Notes: generated by a model not told the origin, from the letters alone. DNA of 64,000 nucleotides from Taudactylus pleione (GCA_031769625.1 JAUIMM010000200.1:49870001-49934000), one strand, 5' to 3'; shown: positions 44,372-57,122, numbered from the stretch's first letter. Numbers and translations: made by a program.

Positions 44372-45079
44372 AGGTCACTTACCTATTCACACGATAAACA
44401 TACGGTTATCGATCTCTCAGCAAAGGGTGGAGTGGCCACACGCAGGGTTTACCTGCAATCACTCGATGCTGAGAAGTCACTACCCGTTATTGTGTGAGTC
44501 AAGGTTACGCTGACTAGAATCCAGGGACAAGAAGGGAAAAACTTTGTTTTCCTTTGTTGATAGTATTTTACGCTAAAAAGGGGTGCCACAGTATTGCGTA
44601 TACGGCTGAGTCGCATTTTTGCACAGTAAAAAACGCAGCTAAAGGGTAAGAGTCATACAGTTGTGTAGTATCCGCAATATTGTGTATGCGACTAGTCGCA
44701 CAATAGCGTATACGTATTTCCAGTCTTGCTGCCACATGTTTTAAAACAAAGCCATTGAGATTACTTTATCAATTGTTGCCAATAACTGGGTTAACATGTA
44801 TTTTTCTGCGCAGGAAAAGAGTGTGTAACTGTGAGTATTTGTTTAGGGTGTAACACGGGTCCTAAATGTTAAGGGTATTGTATGATCCTTAAGGGCTAGG
44901 TGCAGGAGTTAGCCTAGCTGCTCGGTAGTAGCTACCATTCTATACACATCAGCAAGTGTACATGTTGTCTTTGTTGTAGGGACCGGCTCTCAGTGTGATT
45001 GCAGTGTTTAGTAATTAGGTTGGGTTACTGGAGCATTGTAATTGAGCAGCACTGGAAACTTGTGATTGTAAACTGAGAG

Positions 45080-45265
45080 ATAATAGGTGAGTGGGAGCAT
45101 CTAGAAATAACTTCCATAGGTGAGCGGGAGCATCTAGAAATAACTTCCATAGGTGAGCGGGAGCATCTAGAAATAACTTCCATAGGTGAGCGGGAGCATC
45201 TAGAAATAACTTCCATAGATGAGTGGGAGCATCTAGAAATAACTTCCATAGGTAAGTGAGAGTAT
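45080..45265 (+). repeat. 33-bp tandem repeat in ERV leader, copy 1
   Basis: About five units of AGGTGAGCGGGAGCATCTAG plus AAATAACTTCCAT. Each unit has AGGTGAGC, close to a splice donor. Lies ~60 bp before gag. Repetitive minus-strand frames are by-products. Confidence 0.9.
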
Positions 45266-45321
45266 CTAGACTGTCTTTCACCAATTTAAATTTTTATTGA
45301 AAAACTTAGGGTTCTCCCAGG

Positions 45322-46940
45322 ATGGGGGCCAAGCAAACGGTAGAGATGTTAAATGATTTGCTGCTGTTGGAAGCGCCGCTTGGGTCGGCACGACATATTA
45401 TGCATATTAAGTACGGTGCCAATGCAACCAGGTATTGTGATTTATGGTTTAATATGACGAGGAAGAGTGTTAGGCCGTTTCCTAGAATTGGTAGTTTTGA
45501 TAAGGAGATATTGAAAAATGTCTCAGCTCACATCTGTTTGGTGCATTCTCCAGTGAAAAATTTAAAATATTACGAATGTTTAAAATTGTGGCAGCTTGAA
45601 GCGGATGCATGGTTTAAAAATGTGCAAGCCACGCAAACTAGCGTTGCGAACGCATTACCAGAAAATACACCCGCGGCGCTAGATTGCAATACGTGCGAGC
45701 CGCAAAACAGCGTGCACGTACAGCAAGGTAGCATTGTGGAAGGTATTGCCAGTAGTTCACACGCACCACCACCACCTTATGTGGATGGGGGTGCAGGTAC
45801 AGTTATTGAAAAAAAAACATAAAAATGTAACAAGTAATTTGTACCCTCTCTATAACCATAACGAAAATGTTTATGATGTGGATGATGAGCCTCTTGTCAT
45901 GTCTCCCATTTCAAACCCCAGCCAGGTAATAAGGTCAAAGGTAGCAGCGCGGCCGGTATGCATCCCATTCAGACAATAACTGTTCCGAATGGAAATGCGG
46001 ATGCGAACGGAATAGTGCCCACAAGGGAAGTGGTCATACATTGTCCTTGAACAAGAGCGGAGCTAAATTCCATCATAAATGATTTCCCCGATCCTAAAAA
46101 GGAATTAGCCAAATGTCAAAGGTTTTTGAGAAATTTGGGTAGTTCCCACGAGCTAACCAATAAAGATTGGTGAGTGGTGTTAAGGGCCTGTCTGCCACTC
46201 AATATCGACGTGACAAAATTTATCACGGATTGTGTATTGGATGGTGACGTTCCCTTAACAGACCAAGTGAACCAAGGTAACATTACCCGTATTTTAACTC
46301 AATTGTGTGTATATTTTCCAGTAGTAGTTAACAAAATTTTCACTATAAAACAAAAAGAGAGTGAATCTGCAGAAGACTATTGCAACCGGGCTCTGCAGGC
46401 TATCACCCAGTACACTGGGTTAGAAGATATTAAAGATAGCACTCACCTCACAGGGGAATGATTGTCACTATACTCATGGATGGCCTTAAAGGAGACCTAA
46501 AGACTCGGGTTCAGCCCTCACAGCCTGGCTGGAGGGGAGTCACAATAGATACCCTCATAGAATCCGCCATAGAACATGACAAAAACATCTCAAAGAGGAG
46601 AGAGATCCAGAGTGAGAAACTAATGGCTGTCAGTATTCAAGCTCTAGAAGGAATGAAGGTAACATCACAGCCAGCAGACACACTCCTGCACCTGAACAGT
46701 TACACGTCCTCACCAATCCCACACCACTGCAAACACAGCCCTACCCCACTTATCACAACAGCCACAAGTCCCATACTACCCACAAACTCCATACCCCCCA
46801 CAATATCCTTTCCCTCAATATCCTTACCCATACCCACCACCTTTCCCTCCTGCTCAACCCCCACAACAATCCTTTCATCCACCCCGCTCACAAAAATGTT
46901 TTAACTGCAACCAAGTGGGACACCTAAGTACTGCAAAGTG
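45322..46940 (+). pseudogene. gag: ERV gag, copy 1, degraded
   Basis: The matrix part starts MGAKQT with a Gly-2 myristoylation site and is open to 45822. A frameshift in the A run near 45812 moves the reading to the +2 frame (45830-45979). Capsid follows in pieces: a helix-rich block to TGA 46171-46173, then 46174-46461 with a major-homology-like ESESAEDYCNRALQAI, then a frameshift to 46458-46904. The nucleocapsid CCHC knuckle (CFNCNQVGH) is at 46897-46938 with a 1-bp loss before its last Cys. The layout is gammaretrovirus-like. Not translatable as a whole. The same lesions are in copy 2. Confidence 0.85.
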
Positions 46941-48310
46941 AAGAATGTAGGACTCCCAAACCAGACAGTACCAGTTTACCCTCATAAGGGATATACACAG
47001 AATACAGGAAACCTCCAACAGGCACCAGCTCCAATTGTGGCCGTTAATGCTTTATTGGAGAGTGGGAGCCAACGCTAGGAGTCGGGTCATACTTGTGGTC
47101 TGCAGATAGACAGGTTGACGGGAAGTACTAGGGAAAAACTGGTAATGGTAATTGATATAACTGATACCCAATCTCTGTTCTGCTTTCTTCCCTGTGCCCT
47201 AACACCCTGTCAGTATTTTTCTTTTCTCACCTAGGGGGAGATGTACACTACACATGGACATGAGTGTCCCATGGGTTCATATACAACCCCAGTATCTTCT
47301 CCCAGGCCTCATATGACTGTTTACAATCTTTCCAACCTGCCAATGGATCTGTTCTAATGTAAATTGTGGACAATTTATTGTTGTATTTAGGTCATGTTTA
47401 AATGATATTAAACTGTTGTGCTTTATCTCTCACACACAGGACACAAGGTTGCTAAGGACAAACGGCAGCCATGCCAGGCTAAGGTCAAATACGTGGAATA
47501 CTGTCCAACTCAGGGGCCCAGGCAATATTTAGAGCAGTAGCTATTGATAACAGGATTTCATTGCAGGAATTTGTATGCAGATACGATATCCCTAGAATTA
47601 TTAAAAGTGATAGGGGTACTCATTTCACAGGTGACGTCTTCCAGAACATGTGTAAGTTGATGGGTATTAATATCAAGATCATCCCAGCCTGTCTTTTTAT
47701 CTGTCTCCCTTTGAGATACTGTTTAACAGGGAGCCTCATGTGAAAATATGATAATGAGGTTACTGTGCAGTGTCTCACGAAGATGAGTAAGAACAACTGA
47801 AATTGTAAATGTTATTTTCTAACATGTCTGATGCAAACTGTCATGATGTCAAACCCAGGAAATTTATGATCCGAATTTTTTTTTTAGCTCAGGTTGTTTG
47901 ACTGATCGTTGGGAAGGTCCGAATCAGATGTTGCTGAAGGTGGCAGAGAGAGATACCTGGGTCCATTCCACTCACTGTAGAAAGGTCAACCAACCGGTGG
48001 AGATACGGGGCGGAGTCGAGGCAGATAACGTGAACCTGTCGATTGCGAGCCTGTTCCGGGAGGGTTAAAAGGTGCAGTGAGATACCTGAGCTAAAGAAAT
48101 GTGTAGATCAGTGCTTCCAGCAATGGAGTGGTATGCTGTGGTCATCCTAGTTCTTCCAGAGTTTCTGTCGTGATGATCTGTTTGGGGATACCCAGTTTCT
48201 GTGATGTAGGACCGATAGAGGAGATGGGAGCTGATGGCAGTGCTGATGGAGTGGAGTCAGGAGGAGTGCTATGCCAAATCAGGGGAGTGTCTGACCAATC
48301 TTAGTACCGT
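46941..48310 (+). pseudogene. pol: ERV pol remnants, copy 1
   Basis: Only pieces of pol remain in ~1.4 kb. An RT-derived stretch around 47442-47520 includes GHKVAKDKRQPCQAKVKY. An integrase core piece at 47561-47690 carries IKSDRGTHFTG (second catalytic Asp). An integrase C-terminal piece near 47900-48010 carries DRWEGPNQMLLKV and WVHSTHC. Protease, most of the RT (including its YxDD box) and RNase H are missing, so at least two internal deletions occurred. Non-autonomous. Confidence 0.8.
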
Positions 48311-48312
48311 AA

Positions 48313-49143
48313 TTGTTATGTTATTTGGGAAGACTTCTTTCAGAAATTATGACCATTACACATGGAGAAATGCTTGGTATTCATAAAAACACACCGTCAC
48401 CATATCTTCACACACAGTATGAACACAGAGACCAAAGAAATATGATACCTGGTGATGTGCATAAAGCCACTCAGTTAATTAGTGAGATAACTGGCTTTCA
48501 AGTTTTAGTAGCACTGGATCCCACCAGGATCGCTCGGGGAGCATAAAATTTTAGATATATTCAAGATCTTGCTAAATTGATAGATAATATCACTGAGATG
48601 TATGATGACACCTTCAGGTATACAGGTAGGGAATTGCAAGCGTACAAGAAAGAACTGGTGCAACACAGACTAGTGCTAAATTATTTTACAGCTGTCACGG
48701 GAGGGTATTGCGTAACTTTGGCCACCCAGTTTGGAGTAAAGTGCTGCACATATATTACTAATAACACCAGTGACCCCAAAGAGGTAATAGACCACAAGAT
48801 GGATGAGATTCTGCAGTTAAAATGGGAATTTCGGAAGAACCACAATGCTTCAGTGGCTGAAGTAGAGGAGAAGGTAGAAGAGTGGGTTTCATGGTTGAAC
48901 CCAGCGAAGTGGTTCTCAGGTCTAGGGGAGTGAGTCCAGGAAATGATCGCAAGCATAGGTAAACTCCTGATCCTTATACTGGGTGTCGTCATAGTAATTT
49001 GCATATGTGTCAAGTGTGTTCCTAATGTGTTGAAGTGTGGGAAATGTAAAAATAAGGTAAATCGGAAGAACGAAATTATGATGGTGGTTAGTAGTGCCCA
49101 TATGAATACTGAGGTAAATGTAGAACTGCATTACAACCCCTGA
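48313..49143 (+). pseudogene. env: ERV env transmembrane subunit, copy 1
   Basis: One frame with stops at TAA 48544-48546 and TGA 48931-48933. It holds a coiled-coil-like stretch, an RLVLNYFTAVTGG block in the place of the immunosuppressive-type region, and a Cys cluster with ten residues between the first Cys and the CC pair (usual spacing six). A membrane-proximal WVSWLNPAKWFSG is followed, after the TGA, by the anchor (LLILILGVVIVICICV) and a short cytoplasmic tail ending at 49143. The surface subunit is not recognisable. Confidence 0.8.
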
Positions 49144-49352
49144 ACTAGAAATACCATAATATAATGTTTTACATCTAGAATTATGTAGAATGTATTATTA
49201 AAATTTTATTTTTCTTATTTAAAAATCTTAGATGATGTAAGTCTCTGTTCCCCTTCAAAACTTCCTTTATAGGACTGGTGCATCCGCACATCTTTCACAT
49301 GATCTCCCAAGATCCGCGGTGTGCGTATAATGGTAGTTTTATGTTCCCCCTC
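49144..49352 (+). other. ERV 3' untranslated segment, copy 1
   Basis: Non-coding sequence between env and LTR2, ending GTTCCCCCTC just before the LTR. An obvious polypurine tract on the plus strand is not seen. Confidence 0.5.
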
Positions 49353-50613
49353 TAGACAGAATCAGTGTAAAATTAGCTTGGAGCGACGCCATCTTGCGAA
49401 TGGAAACCAGACTCCATCTTAAAAATAAGAATCTTCATGACGCCATTTTAAGTTACAACTCATGAGCTAAATACAGATGGCAATGTTTTTGGTACTGGGG
49501 ACAACCTTCCTGAGAAAAGTAAATAGAAGAAGACAATACACCAGGAACTGTGGGTGTTTTTGCATGTAAAGGGAGAGACCCCACATGTGGACAGGTGTAG
49601 CTGTGGCAATTGTAATATGGGCCAGACACTTGAATTTGACTGAATGAACAATGGTAAGAAATCTGCTCTTTTAAACTCACTGTCAGACAGGCTGGCACCA
49701 GCACAGTTGCGCTGTTAACATGATGCACATTAGCGAATGCACAATATCCTGCATGCGAACGCTGTTTATTAGCTGCATGCGTGCACATCTGCCCCAAATC
49801 AGATAAATCTAACTAGCGTCTTTACCCAAACCCCTAATACTTACACAATGCACACCCACATAAAAGATTCCATAGCTTTAAAGTATAAGATTCAAGTTTT
49901 ATTCAGTTATTACTAATGTTGTGATATAAAGATTATTTGGTATCTAAGGTTTAATACATGATAAGTAAGCCGTGTTTGGTGTTATACTAATCTGCACTTT
50001 CTCAACAGCTTTCCAGTATCATTGGTGTGAAGATCGCAACATGCATTCTCAATTTATGGACCGTAGAGCTATAAAGCACCAAAATGTATTTTGTGAAACC
50101 AACAGCCTAGATTTGCATGCAGGGGGAATAGAGGAGACAATAGGCTGTCGGAGGCTGACCTGTGTCCATTTCAATCAACCTGTTAAATGTCCTGTAACAA
50201 ACGCACCGTGATGGGGAACCAATGGGATCAGCACCAAACCTCTCTATTGTGTTGTCTGTTTCTGTAAGGGTATAAATGTGTGTTGTAACCCCAGTCTGGA
50301 GTCTTCTTGCTGATTGCTGATTGACGGAGCTTTCTTGCTGATGCCGGTATCTGGTCCAGAGCGCGTGTGTATGTATAACTGTACCTTGGGTCTGTATAAT
50401 TTCTTTGCGCTAAATTGTACTTGGATCACAGCATGTAACTATCTCTATTTTACTTGAATAATACTTTGTGCTTTGGAAACACATGTTCAAGGTCTAAAGT
50501 CTTTATTTTACTGTATGACTGCATACGCAAATAGCGTCAATTTTAGAGGTTTATTGGCAGGTTTTAGAAGGTATAGGTAGGAGCGTATAGAGGTTCAAAT
50601 TCAGTATCCTTAG
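49353..50613 (+). repeat. ERV LTR 2 (hybrid middle LTR)
   Basis: About 1,261 bp. From its start to 49773 every base that distinguishes the outer LTRs is of LTR3 type. From 49828 on it is of LTR1 type and lacks the 247-bp insertion of LTR3. TATAAA at 50271-50276. PBS-like TGGGGGCTC follows at 50614. Confidence 0.9.
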
Positions 50614-51581
50614 TTGGGGGCTCATAGTGTGAGGTCACTTACCTATTCACACGATAAACATACGGTTATCGATCTCTCAGCAAAGGGTGGAGTGGCCACA
50701 CGCAGGGTTTACCTGCAATCACTCGATGCTGAGAAGTCACTACCCGTTATTGTGTGAGTCAAGGTTACGCTGACTAGAATCCAGGGACAAGAAGGGAAAA
50801 ACTTTGTTTTCCTTTGTTGATAGTATTTTACGCTAAAAAGGGGTGCCACAGTATTGCGTATACGGCTGAGTCGCATTTTTGCACAGTAAAAAACGCAGCT
50901 AAAGGGTAAGAGTCATACGGTTGTGTAGTATCCGCAATATTGTGTATGCGACTAGTCGCACAATAGCGTATACGTATTTCCAGTCTTGCTGCCACATGTT
51001 TTAAAACAAAGCCATTGAGATTACTTTATCAATTGTTGCCAATAACTGGGTTAACATGTATTTTTCTGCGCAGGAAAAGAGTGTGTAACTGTGAGTATTT
51101 GTTTAGGGTGTAACACGGGTCCTAAATGTTAAGGGTATTGTATGATCCTTAAGGGCTAGGTGCAGGAGTTAGCCTAGCTGCTCGGTAGTAGCTACCATTC
51201 TATACACATCAGCAAGTGTACATGTTGTCTTTGTTGTAGGGACCGGCTCTCAGTGTGATTGCAGTGTTTAGTAATTAGGTTGGGTTACTGGAGCATTGTA
51301 ATTGAGCAGCACTGGAAACTTGTGATTGTAAACTGAGAGATAATAGGTGAGTGGGAGCATCTAGAAATAACTTCCATAGGTGAGCGGGAGCATCTAGAAA
51401 TAACTTCCATAGGTGAGCGGGAGCATCTAGAAATAACTTCCATAGGTGAGCGGGAGCATCTAGAAATAACTTCCATAGATGAGTGGGAGCATCTAGAAAT
51501 AACTTCCATAGGTAAGTGAGAGTATCTAGACTGTCTTTCACCAATTTAAATTTTTATTGAAAAACTTAGGGTTCTCCCAGG
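50614..51581 (+). other. ERV leader, copy 2, with 33-bp repeats
   Basis: Near-identical to 44354-45321, with one visible difference at 50926 (CATACGG against CATACAG). The 33-bp repeats are at 51340-51525. Confidence 0.85.
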
Positions 51582-53200
51582 ATGGGGGCCAAGCAAACGG
51601 TAGAGATGTTAAATGATTTGCTGCTGTTGGAAGCGCCGCTTGGGTCGGCACGACATATTATGCATATTAAGTACGGTGCCAATGCAACCAGGTATTGTGA
51701 TTTATGGTTTAATATGACGAGGAAGAGTGTTAGGCCGTTTCCTAGAATTGGTAGTTTTGATAAGGAGATATTGAAAAATGTCTCAGCTCACATCTGTTTG
51801 GTGCATTCTCCAGTGAAAAATTTAAAATATTACGAATGTTTAAAATTGTGGCAGCTTGAAGCGGATGCATGGTTTAAAAATGTGCAAGCCACGCAAACTA
51901 GCGTTGCGAACGCATTACCAGAAAATACACCCGCGGCGCTAGATTGCAATACGTGCGAGCCGCAAAACAGCGTGCACGTACAGCAAGGTAGCATTGTGGA
52001 AGGTATTGCCAGTAGTTCACACGCACCACCACCACCTTATGTGGATGGGGGTGCAGGTACAGTTATTGAAAAAAAAACATAAAAATGTAACAAGTAATTT
52101 GTACCCTCTCTATAACCATAACAAAAATGTTTATGATGTGGATGATGAGCCTCTTGTCATATCTCCCATTTCAAACCCCAGCCAGGTAATAAGGTCAAAG
52201 GTAGCAGCGCGGCCGGTATGCATCCCATTCAGACAATAACTGTTCCGAATGGAAATGCGGATGCGAACGGAATAGTGCCCACAAGGGAAGTGGTCATACA
52301 TTGTCCTTGAACAAGAGCGGAGCTAAATTCCATCATAAATGATTTCCCCGATCCTAAAAAGGAATTAGCCAAATGTCAAAGGTTTTTGAGAAATTTGGGT
52401 AGTTCCCACGAGCTAACCAATAAAGATTGGTGAGTGGTGTTAAGGGCCTGTCTGCCACTCAATATCGACGTGACAAAATTTATCACGGATTGTGTATTGG
52501 ATGGTGACGTTCCCTTAACAGACCAAGTGAACCAAGGTAACATTACCCGTATTTTAACTCAATTGTGTGTATATTTTCCAGTAGTAGTTAACAAAATTTT
52601 CACTATAAAACAAAAAGAGAGTGAATCTGCAGAAGACTATTGCAACCGGGCTCTGCAGGCTATCACCCAGTACACTGGGTTAGAAGATATTAAAGATAGC
52701 ACTCACCTCACAGGGGAATGATTGTCACTATACTCATGGATGGCCTTAAAGGAGACCTAAAGACTCGGGTTCAGCCCTCACAGCCTGGCTGGAGGGGAGT
52801 CACAATAGATACCCTCATAGAATCCGCCATAGAACATGACAAAAACATCTCAAAGAGGAGAGAGATCCAGAGTGAGAAACTAATGGCTGTCAGTATTCAA
52901 GCTCTAGAAGGAATGAAGGTAACATCACAGCCAGCAGACACACTCCTGCACCTGAACAGTTACACGTCCTCACCAATCCCACACCACTGCAAACACAGCC
53001 CTACCCCACTTATCACAACAGCCACAAGTCCCATACTACCCACAAACTCCATACCCCCCACAATATCCTTTCCCTCAATATCCTTACCCATACCCACCAC
53101 CTTTCCCTCCTGCTCAACCCCCACAACAATCCTTTCATCCACCCCGCTCACAAAAATGTTTTAACTGCAACCAAGTGGGACACCTAAGTACTGCAAAGTG
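51582..53200 (+). pseudogene. gag: ERV gag, copy 2, degraded
   Basis: Same reading structure and same lesions as copy 1 at 45322-46940. The matrix frame 51582-52082 is identical; two base differences appear in the next block (ACAAAAAT near 52124 and ATATCTCCC near 52160, against ACGAAAAT and ATGTCTCCC). The TGA is at 52431-52433 and the CCHC knuckle at 53157-53198. Confidence 0.85.
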
Positions 53201-54571
53201 AAGAATGTAGGACTCCCAAACCAGACAGTACCAGTTTACCCTCATAAGGGATATACACAGAATACAGGAAACCTCCAACAGGCACCAGCTCCAATTGTGG
53301 CCGTTAATGCTTTATTGGAGAGTGGGAGCCCAACGCTAGGAGTCGGGTCATACTTGTGGTCTGCAGATAGACAGGTTGACGGGAAGTACTAGGGAAAAAC
53401 TGGTAATGGTAATTGATATAACTGATACCCAATCTCTGTTCTGCTTTCTTCCCTGTGCCCTAACACCCTGTCAGTATTTTTCTTTTCTCACCTAGGGGGA
53501 GATGTACACTACACATGGACATGAGTGTCCCATGGGTTCATATACAACCCCAGTATCTTCTCCCAGGCCTCATATGACTGTTTACAATCTTTCCAACCTG
53601 CCAATGGATCTGTTCTAATGTAAATTGTGGACAATTTATTGTTGTATTTAGGTCATGTTTAAATGATATTAAACTGTTGTGCTTTATCTCTCACACACAG
53701 GACACAAGGTTGCTAAGGACAAACGGCAGCCATGCCAGGCTAAGGTCAAATACGTGGAATACTGTCCAACTCAGGGGCCCAGGCAATATTTAGAGCAGTA
53801 GCTATTGATAACAGGATTTCATTGCAGGAATTTGTATGCAGATACGATATCCCTAGAATTATTAAAAGTGATAGGGGTACTCATTTCACAGGTGACGTCT
53901 TCCAGAACATGTGTAAGTTGATGGGTATTAATATCAAGATCATCCCAGCCTGTCTTTTTATCTGTCTCCCTTTGAGATACTGTTTAACAGGGAGCCTCAT
54001 GTGAAAATATGATAATGAGGTTACTGTGCAGTGTCTCACGAAGATGAGTAAGAACAACTGAAATTGTAAATGTTATTTTCTAACATGTCTGATGCAAACT
54101 GTCATGATGTCAAACCCAGGAAATTTATGATCCGAATTTTTTTTTTAGCTCAGGTTGTTTGACTGATCGTTGGGAAGGTCCGAATCAGATGTTGCTGAAG
54201 GTGGCAGAGAGAGATACCTGGGTCCATTCCACTCACTGTAGAAAGGTCAACCAACCGGTGGAGATACGGGGCGGAGTCGAGGCAGATAACGTGAACCTGT
54301 CGATTGCGAGCCTGTTCCGGGAGGGTTAAAAGGTGCAGTGAGATACCTGAGCTAAAGAAATGTGTAGATCAGTGCTTCCAGCAATGGAGTGGTATGCTGT
54401 GGTCATCCTAGTTCTTCCAGAGTTTCTGTCGTGATGATCTGTTTGGGGATACCCAGTTTCTGTGATGTAGGACCGATAGAGGAGATGGGAGCTGATGGCA
54501 GTGCTGATGGAGTGGAGTCAGGAGGAGTGCTATGCCAAATCAGGGGAGTGTCTGACCAATCTTAGTACCGT
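53201..54571 (+). pseudogene. pol: ERV pol remnants, copy 2
   Basis: Same RT and integrase fragments and same deletions as copy 1. One extra C in GGGAGCCCAACG (about 53330), absent from copy 1, changes the offset between copies from 6,260 to 6,261. Confidence 0.8.
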
Positions 54572-54573
54572 AA

Positions 54574-55404
54574 TTGTTATGTTATTTGGGAAGACTTCTT
54601 TCAGAAATTATGACCATTACACATGGAGAAATGCTTGGTATTCATAAAAACACACCGTCACCATATCTTCACACACAGTATGAACACAGAGACCAAAGAA
54701 ATATGATACCTGGTGATGTGCATAAAGCCACTCAGTTAATTAGTGAGATAACTGGCTTTCAAGTTTTAGTAGCACTGGATCCCACCAGGATCGCTCGGGG
54801 AGCATAAAATTTTAGATATATTCAAGATCTTGCTAAATTGATAGATAATATCACTGAGATGTATGATGACACCTTCAGGTATACAGGTAGGGAATTGCAA
54901 GCGTACAAGAAAGAACTGGTGCAACACAGACTAGTGCTAAATTATTTTACAGCTGTCACGGGAGGGTATTGCGTAACTTTGGCCACCCAGTTTGGAGTAA
55001 AGTGCTGCACATATATTACTAATAACACCAGTGACCCCAAAGAGGTAATAGACCACAAGATGGATGAGATTCTGCAGTTAAAATGGGAATTTCGGAAGAA
55101 CCACAATGCTTCAGTGGCTGAAGTAGAGGAGAAGGTAGAAGAGTGGGTTTCATGGTTGAACCCAGCGAAGTGGTTCTCAGGTCTAGGGGAGTGAGTCCAG
55201 GAAATGATCGCAAGCATAGGTAAACTCCTGATCCTTATACTGGGTGTCGTCATAGTAATTTGCATATGTGTCAAGTGTGTTCCTAATGTGTTGAAGTGTG
55301 GGAAATGTAAAAATAAGGTAAATCGGAAGAACGAAATTATGATGGTGGTTAGTAGTGCCCATATGAATACTGAGGTAAATGTAGAACTGCATTACAACCC
55401 CTGA
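54574..55404 (+). pseudogene. env: ERV env transmembrane subunit, copy 2
   Basis: Same frame, stops (54805-54807 and 55192-55194) and features as 48313-49143. Translated pieces are identical to copy 1. Confidence 0.8.
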
Positions 55405-55613
55405 ACTAGAAATACCATAATATAATGTTTTACATCTAGAATTATGTAGAATGTATTATTAAAATTTTATTTTTCTTATTTAAAAATCTTAGATGATGTA
55501 AGTCTCTGTTCCCCTTCAAAACTTCCTTTATAGGACTGGTGCATCCGCACATCTTTCACATGATCTCCCAAGATCCGCGGTGTGCGTATAATGGTAGTTT
55601 TATGTTCCCCCTC

Positions 55614-57122
55614 TAGACAGAATCAGTGTAAAATTAGCTTGGAGCGACGCCATCTTGCGAATGGAAACCAGACTCCATCTTAAAAATAAGAATCTTCATG
55701 ACGCCATTTTAAGTTACAACTCATGAGCTAAATACAGATGGCAATGTTTTTGGTACTGGGGACAACCTTCCTGAGAAAAGTAAATAGAAGAAGACAATAC
55801 ACCAGGAACTGTGGGTGTTTTTGCATGTAAAGGGAGAGACCCCACATGTGGACAGGTGTAGCTGTGGCAATTGTAATATGGGCCAGACACTTGAATTTGA
55901 CTGAATGAACAATGGTAAGAAATCTGCTCTTTTAAACTCACTGTCAGACAGGCTGGCACCAGCACAGTTGCGCTGTTAACATGATGCACATTAGCGAATG
56001 CACAATATCCTGCATGCGAACGCTGTTTATTAGCTGCATGCGTGCACATCTGCCCCAAATCAGATAAATCTAACTAGCGTCTTTACCCTGTTTGAGAGTG
56101 AATCTCATTACTAATAAAACATTGCATTGCAGTTTAAAAATGATATATATATATATATATATTAAATCCATCATAAATAGAATCACATGCATAAACACCG
56201 CACATTACGCACAGTTGCGCTGTTAACATGACGCACATTAGCGAATGCACAATATCCTGCATGCGAACGCTGTTTATTAGGTGCATGCGTGCACATCTGC
56301 CCCAAATCAGATAAATCTAACTAGCGTCTTTACCCAAACCCCTAATACTTACACAATGCACACCCACATAAAAGATTCCACAGCTTTAAAGTATAAGATT
56401 CAAGTTTTATTCAGTTATTACTAATGTTGTGAAATAAAGATCATTTGGTATCTAAGGTTTAATACATGATAAGTAAGCCGTGTTTGGTGTTATACTAATC
56501 TGCACTTTCTCAACAGCTTTCCGGTATCATCGGTGTGAAGATCGCAACATGCATTCTCAACTTATGGACCGTAGAGATATAAAGCACCAAAATATATTTT
56601 GTGAAACCAACAGCCTAGATTTGCATGCAGGGGGAATAGAGGAGACAATAGGCTGTCGGAGGCTGACCTGTGTCCATTTGAATCAACCTGTTAAATGTCC
56701 TGTAACAAACGCACCGTGATGGGGAACCAATGGGATCAGCACCAAACCTCTCTATTGTGTTGTCTGTTTCTGTAAGGGTATAAATGTGTGTGTTGTGACC
56801 CCAGTCTGGAGTCTTCTTGCTGATTGCTGATTGACGTAGGTTTATTGCTGATGCCGGTATCTGGTCCAGAGCGCGTGCGTATGTATAACTGTACCTTGGG
56901 TCTGTATAATTTCTTTGCCCTAAATTGTACTTAGATCACAGCGTGTAACTATCTGTATTTTACTTGAATAATACTTTGTGCTTTGGAAACACATGTTCAA
57001 GGTCTAAAGTCTTTATTTTACTGTATGACTGCGTACGCAAATAGCGTCAATTTTAGAGGTTTATTGGCAGGTTTTAGAAGGTATAGGTAGGAGCGTATAG
57101 AGGTTCAAATTCAGTATCCTTA
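55614..57122 (+). repeat. ERV LTR 3 (3' LTR) with 247-bp insertion
   Basis: About 1,509 bp. The first ~475 bp equal LTR2. At 56089-56335 it carries extra sequence: ~120 bp with a TA run (56147-56162) plus a second copy of the preceding ~127-bp CACAGTTGCGCTGTTAACAT segment. Beyond 56336 it differs from LTR1 and LTR2 at about 3% of sites. TATAAA at 56779-56784. It ends near CAGTATCCTTA, where similarity to the other LTRs stops. Confidence 0.85.

Noticed and set aside
45015..45284. Minus-strand LFLDAPAHLWK repeat protein in the ERV leader (and at 51275-51544)
   Set aside because: Produced by the 33-bp leader repeats, antisense to gag, with no supporting signal.
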